Under the pieces are notes generated by a model, which searched no databases, had not been told where the DNA came from, and saw only the letters and a program-made list of their open reading frames with translations. This document shows positions 57,094 through 64,000 of a DNA stretch of 64,000 bases, piece by piece (the stretch's first letter is position 1; each line of letters starts with the position of its first letter). This stretch comes from Papilionanthe hookeriana x Papilionanthe teres. Its lineage: Eukaryota > Streptophyta > Magnoliopsida > Asparagales > Orchidaceae. The position numbers and the translations under genes were made by a program. The stretch covers positions 113,437,943-113,501,942 of the forward strand of contig CM040429.1 of assembly GCA_022702705.1 (NCBI GenBank), read 5' to 3'.

Positions 57094-58670
57094 AGACATA
57101 ATTACCATCATCTCCTCCATCTTCTTCTCCATCCAGCTGATCTACTCATCTATTTGATGGATGAGCCATTGATACTCATCAGCGGCATTCCCATCGGTAG
57201 GTGATGGAGCATCTCACAGTGATGAAGATGCCCTAGTTTCAACAAAATGGATTCTACAAATGCTTACTCCATATAATCTGACAAGACATAATATTAATCA
57301 CCAATATTTTTTCCTTGTTCCTTGAATGACTATGTAATGTCGACCTTGAGTTTTTTTAATGCAACTTTGATTGAATTTCCTTTAATGGCCTTAAGGTCAA
57401 CTAGATATTTCTCATGAGCATCTCCAATTATGTTGGAAGTCGGGGTTGTCCGGGTCAATCTTTTCTGACAGTATTGGTCCGCTGACTCTAGGTCTCCATA
57501 ACTTTTCTTTAATGTAAATGATTTGCTTTATAGTGTCTCATTGGTAACACAAGCTTGTTGGAAGGAGGCGTTGTCATTAGTGCACAAACCAGGTACTATA
57601 ATAGGTGATCCTTTACCATCATACAAACTTGGAGCTCTTCATATACTGTGACTGGTGGTACCCTCAAATCAAAAAGAACTGACTAGTCTACGCTCTGTAG
57701 GCTTCGGGGAAGCAGCAATGGCATCACTGGTAGTAGCAGTGGTTACCAAATGGTCTATCAGACAGAGCTTGGTGGAAATGCAAGGCGAAAGTGCTCCTTT
57801 AGATTTTTGAAACTGTTTAGCGGGGTTTTCTTTCTTTAAAATATCATCCTTCATCTATGGAGGTACGGTACATCCCATTATCTTTAACATCCCTATGATA
57901 GAAAAATGTTCTTTCTTGGCCAATCTCTCGAAAACTGAGCGGACTCAGGTAAGCGGTGTAGGTTTCTCTTTCTTTTTACCCGAACTATTATGGGGAGATG
58001 GTGGTGGTAAAGTAATAGAATTCCTATAAATACCATCCTCTCTATAAGTAGAAGACAATGGATGAAGCCTACTTCTCCTAAGTAGAGGTGAGGTCTCAAG
58101 CAATCTCTTCTCCTCCAACTAAGGGATAATGTTGGTAGGAGCTAACTATACTGCTCTTGCCTCTTGGCTTTTAGAATTTCTTAGTTACATTTCTTCTTAC
58201 GTGACAGGATCAATGGTACAAACTTTGAATTTGACCCAATCTCAAATATTAATGTTGGAGGGGCAAAAACAACACCTAATTGATCCTCATACAGAATCAT
58301 CTCCCCTTTGGCTAACAAAGAAAGTGGTGTGGTAACAGTGAATCCACTTGGGGTGGCTGTGACAACTCTATTCTCTGTGGGAATGATAGTCTTAGTGGGA
58401 GTAAAGACAATGGACTTAGAAAGAGTTCCTCCAACCTTGGACTTCTTGATTGCAGAGAACTCTTGCTTGCACTTAGAATCAAACTCAGCTGCATGCTCCT
58501 CTACCCTCATAGTAGCTATCTTTAGGATGGCATAGGGTGCTTAGCTAAGTTTCTCTTCAACTGCATCAATGCTGGTTGTGTACTAGATCATCGAGCATTG
58601 GTAGTGGGTAGCCTTGTCATGGGGTAAGACAAACCCTCCATTGAATGAGAAAACCAACTTTGGCGATGAT
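57094..58670 (-). pseudogene. Tat B pre-gag region
   Basis: On the minus strand near 58660 it reads PKLVFSFNGGFVLPHDKA, matching PKLIFSFTNGMDFTVYKDE of Tat C. The frame 58510-58181 has IVFTPTKTIIPTENRVVTAT then PSGFTVTTPLS, which parallels VVSTPTGLVIPAPTS in Tat C. The rest (57669-58099) is broken into short frames. It shows that the pre-gag protein is conserved between two diverged elements. Function unknown. Confidence 0.6.
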
Positions 58671-59257
58671 ATTGTCTCTATTATTTGAAGATATTTTGGG
58701 ATTTTGTAACTTCTTATGTTTTATAATTTCAACATGAATACTAAAATTTTAAAAAACATTGTCTTATGAATTAGGCATAAGTTTTGGTTTTGAATTTTTT
58801 TCTTTGTTTTATTTCTTAAATTTGGGGATAAGTTTTGTTTCATTTTAAATATTTTGAACCTTCTTTGAATTTTGACAAACTTTGCTTTTTTTTTTAGTTT
58901 AAATGGAATATTCTAAGGGTGAAATTTTAGTATAACTTACATGAGGCATAGGACCCAATCAAAATATAGAGAGGTGAATGCTTTGAATCGAACTCTCTTT
59001 GATAAACTTTGCTCATTGTTCCAACCACACTTATTGGTGGTCCAACCCACAATAGAACCTAGAGATTCTAGAACCCTTTTGTTCGAGGGTGGTTAAATAA
59101 ATGACTCCAGAATCTGAATGGAGTTGACAAAACCCACTTAGTGATGAAATGAATGAGCCATGACAATGGAAGAATGGTAGTTTAGCCTACGAGGGACATT
59201 GACACACTATCAATGTATAAAGACAAAACCTCCTAGTCAAAATTAGAGAGAAAAATT

Positions 59258-59277
59258 AGTCCCCAACAGAGTCGCCA
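59258..59277 (-). other. Primer binding site, tRNA-Arg type (Tat B)
   Basis: On the minus strand from 59277: TGGCGACTCTGTTGGGGACT, close to the tRNA-Arg complement. An LTR-end-like GCAATCGCCAGA lies 3 bases beyond (59281-59292). After about 40 bases of LTR the (TA)n tract begins. Confidence 0.82.
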
Positions 59278-59313
59278 AAATCTGGCGATTGCCATTTGGA
59301 ATTTGTGGTTGCA

Positions 59314-59318
<5 letters not shown>

Positions 59319-59384
<66 letters not shown>
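59319..59384. repeat. (TA)n microsatellite, about 33 units
   Basis: Uninterrupted TA repeat between the stub of the Tat B 5' LTR and the 5' end of the LINE. Confidence 0.97.
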
Positions 59385-59387
<3 letters not shown>

Positions 59388-59423
59388 GGGGACTGAGGAG
59401 GGAGAGGCTCTGTTAGGGTTTCC

Positions 59424-60970
59424 ATGGAGTCTCTAGTGGCTGTGCTAGCTCAAGAGGCATTTTTTGGTGGAGGTGAACTATTTTTGGGAGGTCAGGGCTG
59501 GTGGTGGTGCTTCCTAGTGTTGTTTTCTTCAGTTTGGTTCTTCCCGGGTTCTCATTTTTTTTAATTTCTGAGGGACTTTACTGTTCCATTGCACCTCACC
59601 TTGGAGCGGTGATCATTAATTGATTTCGACTGGTCTCTTTTGACTGGTTAAATGCCTGGTGGCATTCACTCACCCTTTTTCCTATTCATCAAAACTGGTT
59701 TTGTTTACTAGTGGACTCCCTGACCCTTATTGCAATCATTACCAATGCTGAGTGGGCCAAAGCAACTTATGCTGATGTGGTTGGCGAAGGGTCCGAACCT
59801 TTTCTGAAACCTCTGGGCATGAAAGATGGGCATCCGACTATGTTCTACTCAGAAGAGGAAATGGCCAACTTTGTTTAAGCTTGCAAATTTATCCTTATTA
59901 GTAAGTTCCAGCTGGGTCACCCAAAACTGGACTTTGTAAGGAAGTGTTTTACTAATATGGATTTTAAGGGAGCTTGACAACTGGGCCTGATGGATGGAAG
60001 ACACTTAATGAGTAAGCTTTCTATGGAGGAGGATTTTATCAGGTTGTTTGAAAAGTAGGTTGTTGTCATTGAGGGGGTCCAAATGAAGCTTCTCAAATGG
60101 ACACAAGACTTTGACCTTAGTAAGGAGCTTCTAATTGTACCTATTTGGTACAAACTACCTGGCTTACCTTTTCAATGTTTTAACAGAAATGTGATGTTTA
60201 ATATCAGTAGAGCGTTAAGCAGACCACTGAAATTCGATATCCCTACTCAACAGTTATCCAGGCCAGATGTGGCCAGAGTTCTTGCAAAAAGAGACATCTC
60301 CTTGCCTGAGGTGCAGAAGATCTGGATTGGACCAGATAAAGGTGGTTTTTGGCAGAGGTTTGAAGTGCAATTTAAGCCATATTATTTTCATCATTGTATG
60401 ATATTTGGTCTTACTGATGATAGATGCTTCTGATTACACACCCCCCTGAAGAAGTGATCAGATGGGCCCCCTAATCCCAATAAAATTATACCTGCTACTC
60501 ATATGGTTCAACCACCTAAAAATTTTCTTGCTCAAGAAATGCCTTAAGGGATGACCACCCCTTAGCACTTAGAGGGGAGGAAACACCCATTATCATAATT
60601 GAACCTTCCCCTTCACAAACTAGACACAAAGAAATAAGCCATACTTCCCCACACATTAGACTTAAGGAGAAGTGTTTGTTGGGATCCCCCTCCACTACTG
60701 GTGCTACATCAAAGGGGGAGGTAGATAGGGGGCTGGCAGAAACCTCTCTGGCCTCACAGGGGTGGGAGGAGGAGGTTATATCACCTTTTGCAATCAGTTG
60801 ATGGGAAAGTTCTATCTGCAGAGAATTTGACAAAAATGAATCAAGCCTTACAAGAGGAGTGGCAGACACATAAATCTGGAAAGAAAAAGAAATAAAGTGT
60901 TGAACAATTGGTAAAAGACATGAGCCCCTTACTATTGACATCACTGCAATCAAAGGATCTCCAAGCAAAA
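59424..60970 (+). pseudogene. LINE ORF1 (DUF4283 RNA-binding protein)
   Basis: ORF1 of plant L1 elements is an RNA-binding chaperone. The first ATG after the 5' UTR is at 59424. The recognisable domain runs from about 59750 (WAKATYADVVGEG, HPTMFYSEEEMANFV) through ISKFQLGHPKLDFVRK, MSKLSMEEDFIRLF, WTQDFDLSKELLIVPIWYKL (60083-60433) and FWQRFEVQFKPYY to a zinc-knuckle-like HHCMIFGLTDDRC. Stops break it (59877, 59976, 60057, 60431) and the region from 60434 to about 60970 is degraded. Confidence 0.75.
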
Positions 60971-61009
60971 TAACTTGAGTGAGGACCAAATCTATATCCC
61001 ATCCTCCTA

Positions 61010-61690
61010 CCCCCTTCCACTTATCATGATTAATTTACTAACATCAGCGGAATAGCTCACCCCCCTTTCATTAGAAGATTGATTCATCTCACAAAAATAC
61101 CAACTTTGGTTTATTTCCATACTAGAACCTTTGGTTCATAAGCATCCAAACAAACTTATCAATAATTTTACTAGGTTTTCTCGATTGGCTAACATCAATA
61201 ATAAAATCTGGATTTTATGCAGAAAAGAGATATCTTGGAGTGTTCAGATTAATCATCAACAGCTCATACATATTTCGTTCCAAATGAATGGTCACACTGA
61301 ATATGCTTCCTTTATATATGTTAGTTGTAAGAAATCTGACAGATTGGAGCTTAGGTCCTGTTTGCACACTATTAGCTCCAACATGTCCTCTAATTGGTTT
61401 GTAAGGGGGACTTTAACTGCATTGCTGATTCTACTGAAAAGTTGGGAGGCAGAAGTAACAATTTGAATAAAATGTTAACTTTTAGTGATAATATACAGAA
61501 CGCTACTCTCTTTGAACTGGGGTATATTGGCCCAGCTTTCACCTGGAAAAAGGGTTATCTTTGGGAAAGGGTTGACAGGGTGTTGGTTAACAACAGTTGG
61601 CTTCAACACTTCATTAACACTTCTATTAATCATTTGAGCTTGCTGGCTCAGATCATAGACCCCTCCTGATCACAATTGCTGTTCCCTATC
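61010..61690 (+). pseudogene. LINE ORF2, apurinic-type endonuclease domain
   Basis: The endonuclease nicks the target to prime reverse transcription. The N-terminal part is frayed (WFISILEPLVHKHPNKLINN, then FTRFSRLANINNKIWILCRK at about 61131). After a frameshift near 61400 the motif GDFN (61406-61417) is followed by EKLGG, ELGYIGPAFTWKKGYLWERV, DRVLVNNSWLQHF and INHLSLLAQ. The usual first motif with the catalytic Asn/Glu is not clear. Confidence 0.78.
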
Positions 61691-62519
61691 AGAATGGAGG
61701 GCTCTCTCCATTAAGATATCTTAATCTATGGTCCAAACATCTTCATTTTCTACAGAAAGTTGCTAAATCTTGGGAGGATAATGTTGCTAAATCATGGGGT
61801 GGTCTTACTAACCCATGGCTTAATCTCAGTCAACTCGATATAAATCTTAGCAAGGATTTGAAAAGGTGTGGTTGGCAAGCTTTTGGGGATGTCTTCAGAG
61901 AAGTGGACAATGCAGAAAAGAAGGTGAAGAAGTTGGAGGCAACTGTATTGAATGGTTCTGTTGAGGAGATAACTTTACTTGAGGCTCAGGAACACCTCCC
62001 CAATGCAATTGACAGGGAGGAATTAATTTTAAAGAAAAAAGCTTCAATTAATCGGTTTAAAGATGGAGACGTTAAAAACTAAATATTTACATGCATGTAT
62101 CAAATTCAAAAGAAAATTTCTAACTCATCATTACATTCAGAATGATGAAGGAACTTGGCTTATTGATTAGGATGAGATTGCCATGGATGCTCTTAATCAT
62201 TTCAAGCTCCTCCTAAATAAACCCCATACACTAAGAAAGCCTATTGATAGGTCTTACTTCTAAGTGGAACACTTCTACACCTCCCATCTTGATCTAGCTC
62301 ACCCACCTGATGAATCTGAAATCTGGCATGCCCTCAACTCTAATGATAGCAACAAGACTGCAAGACCTGATTGCTTTACTGAAAATTTCTACAAGCAAGC
62401 TTGGGGTATCATTAAAAGAGATGTTACTGCTGCCATATAAAGTTTGTTCACATGTTCTCATCTTCCTAAATACTTCAGTGCTTCTACCATTGTGTTAATT
62501 CCCAAAGGCACTGAACAAA
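61691..62519 (+). pseudogene. LINE ORF2, linker between endonuclease and RT
   Basis: Pieces typical of this linker are LRYLNLWSKHLHFLQKVAKS, KRCGWQAFGDVFREVDNAEK, EEITLLEAQEHLPNAIDREE and FKDGDVKN (61858-62082), then a stop and frameshifts near 62080-62270, and EIWHALNSNDSNKTARPDCF-like sequence near 62320. Decayed. Confidence 0.7.
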
Positions 62520-63150
62520 AAATTGGAATCACTTCAAACCCATAAGCCTCACCTCAGTAATCAGTAAGATCATTGGCAAAATCATAGTTAGCAGACTAGA
62601 ACCCCATCTAAATAAGATTATTAGCTCCAACCAAACTGCCTTTGTCAAAGGGAGATCCATCATCGATAATGACTTACTTGCGTAAGAACTTGTCCTGGAG
62701 CTTGACAGGTCTTGCAGGGGAGGAAACTGGATTTATAAGTTAGATATTAGTAAGGCTTATGATTCCATCAGCTGGGAATTTATTTTGGATGTTCTAAGTG
62801 CTAAAGGCATCTCTCCTGTTTTCTGTAGCCTTATTAACAGATGGCTCATGGACAATGCTCATTTAATTTTTATCAATGGGAAAGCCTGGTGTCCTTTCAC
62901 AGCTAACTGTGGTCTGAAGCAAGGGGACCCCGTCTCCCCTACTGCTTTCATCTTGGTAGTGGACTACGTATCCAGAATGCTTAATAGGAGCCTCCTTCTT
63001 CACCATTACACAAGTTATCACCATAAGTCTAATATAGAAATCTCCCAACTTATTTATGCAGATGATATTATAATTTTCTGTAGAGCTAAAAAAATGCAGT
63101 CAAAAAAGTACATAGCTGACTACAGCTTTTCCAATCCCATTCAGGGTTGA
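62520..63150 (+). pseudogene. LINE ORF2, reverse transcriptase domain
   Basis: RT fingers and palm: KPISLTSVISKIIGKIIVSR, NQTAFVKGRSIIDN, LDISKAYDSISWEF (first catalytic Asp), GLKQGDPVSPTAFIL and QLIYADDIIIFCRA, with the YADD box at 63055-63066 intact. There is a stop at 62683 (LLAxELVLELD) and a frameshift near 63140. All palm motifs are present. Confidence 0.85.
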
Positions 63151-64000
63151 ACTTCAACCCTGGTAAATGTAGTTTGGTTCTCAATAAGTCTACCCCTTCA
63201 CCCATAAAGCAGTGGATATTGGAGGCTACAGGATTCATTGCAGTTCACCTTCCCTTACAGTATCTTAGAGTCCAATTAATTAAAGGCAAAACCAAACAAA
63301 TCCAATTTGAAGGGGTTCTAAATAAAATGTTTGCCCAAAATTCTTGTTGGACTACTTCATTTTTCTCTAATTGGGGTAGGATCACCTTTCTTAAAAGCAT
63401 CCTCACAAAACTTCCCTCATATCTAATGCAGATGACTACTATGAAGAAAAGTACTCGGGCTCAATTAGAAAGACTTTTCAATGGGTTCTTTTTGTCTGGA
63501 CAGAGGCATCAACTTCACTGGGCTGGATGGCAAAAGGTTGCTAAGCCTCTTGAGGCTGGTAGTCATGGATTTAAAAGCCTACTTCATCTCTTACAAATGA
63601 GCCATTACAAGCTATGGATCAAATTCAGAGAATAGTCTTCCCTCTGGGCAATGTTTTTGAAGGGTAAGTACTGTAAAGATATTCACTCCTCCCTCATCAA
63701 TAGTAACCTGGGTGACTCCAAGTTGTAGACTAGTATGCTTAAGGTCAGACACATGGATGAAGAATTCTCCATTTGGGGACTTGGAAAAGGGCATAGTCAA
63801 TTTTTGTTGGATCACTGGTTCTCCAACGATCTGCTTGAGCCTTTACATCTAGAGACTAACCATACTACTACACTGGAAGAGCTCTAGAATGGTGATAACT
63901 GGTCACGGCCTGCACTCCATAACATCCTGCAAATAAATTTTGCTCATCAAATCAACAAAATTCACTTTGATAGAAGCAAACCAGAACAACTAAGAATGAA
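63147..64000 (+). pseudogene. LINE ORF2, C-terminal part (runs off the window)
   Basis: FNPGKCSLVLNKST, LPLQYLRVQLIKGK (thumb LPxxYLG-like), SNWGRITFLKSILTKLPSYL and GSHGFKSLLHLLQMSHYKLW are the usual segments after the L1 RT. From 63636 it goes on (SSLWAMFLKGKYC; DEEFSIWGLGKGHSQFLLDH) with stops at 63633, 63726 and 63884. The reverse frame 63612-63815 is a shadow. Confidence 0.75.

Larger units (their letters stand above)
57094..59318 (-). mobile_element. Tat B, right fragment (LTR stub, primer site, leader, pre-gag)
   Basis: Minus-strand continuation of Tat B. From the primer site at 59277 it reads leader, pre-gag (from about 58670) and the coiled-coil start of gag (MEKKMEEM near 57110), matching KRMEEM at about 38300 in Tat C. 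Summed across the break, primer site to YPKGF is about 2.45 kb, against 2.19 kb in Tat C. Confidence 0.85.
59386..64000 (+). mobile_element. LINE (plant L1-like), 5' end to window edge
   Basis: A short 5' UTR (ggggactgaggagggagaggc) is followed by ORF1 with a DUF4283-type domain, then ORF2 with endonuclease, RT and C-terminal parts that run off the window. Order and motifs are those of plant L1 LINEs. It lies to the right of the Tat B LTR stub, so it probably inserted into that LTR. The poly-A end is outside the window. Confidence 0.85.

Noticed and set aside
60516..60989. 157-aa reverse frame
   Set aside because: Antisense to the degraded C-terminal part of LINE ORF1. No domain recognised.

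Overview
The window is plant nuclear DNA, most likely from a eudicot with a repeat-rich genome. It is AT-rich and packed with decayed retrotransposons of plant-specific types. I see no host gene, tRNA, rRNA or CRISPR array. Almost every reading frame belongs to a retroelement and most are broken.

Layout, left to right. (1) 1-6117: the 6.0-kb 5' LTR and tRNA-Arg primer site of a minus-strand Tat/Ogre-type Ty3/gypsy element (Tat A). Its body lies off the left edge and it sits inside (2). (2) 6118-15981: an Athila-type element on the plus strand (Athila 1) with the end of gag, protease, RT, RNase H, integrase, a 3' region holding the plant-specific 'putative transposon protein' ORF, and a 1.76-kb LTR. 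(3) 14219 to about 25126: a second Athila-type element (Athila 2) joined to the first through that LTR. Gag, protease and the start of RT are deleted, and it carries two copies of the 3' ORF. (4) 25131-29565 and 57094 to about 59318: one minus-strand Tat element (Tat B) split in two. (5) 29566-57088: a 27.5-kb plus-strand Tat/Ogre element (Tat C) that split Tat B. It has LTRs of 6.8 and 7.4 kb, a 5-bp target duplication (agcat/agtat), a tRNA-Arg primer site, pre-gag/gag, protease, RT, RNase H, the second archaeal-type RNase H typical of Tat, integrase, and then an extra gene. (6) A (TA)n tract and (7) a 5'-complete LINE (L1-like) from about 59386 to the window end.

The most unusual feature is the extra gene of Tat C (45559-47014). 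Its C-terminal half is an AlkB-type Fe(II)/2-oxoglutarate dioxygenase close to the plant ALKBH9/ALKBH10 RNA m6A demethylases, with all metal and 2OG residues present. Its N-terminus resembles the N-terminus of the same element's pre-gag ORF, and a strong 3' splice site lies 4 bases before its ATG. It sits where other long plant elements carry an env-like gene. The working hypothesis is a retroelement that captured an RNA demethylase and expressed it from a spliced message.

The second unusual feature is in the Athila elements. A GC-rich palindromic motif cluster followed by a TATA-like sequence lies in the LTR and again upstream of each 3' ORF, three times per element. The motif variant is specific to each element (linker TAA in Athila 1, GAn in Athila 2). 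With a probable 5'-UTR intron before the second 3' ORF, this looks like repeated promoter modules driving separate 3' genes.
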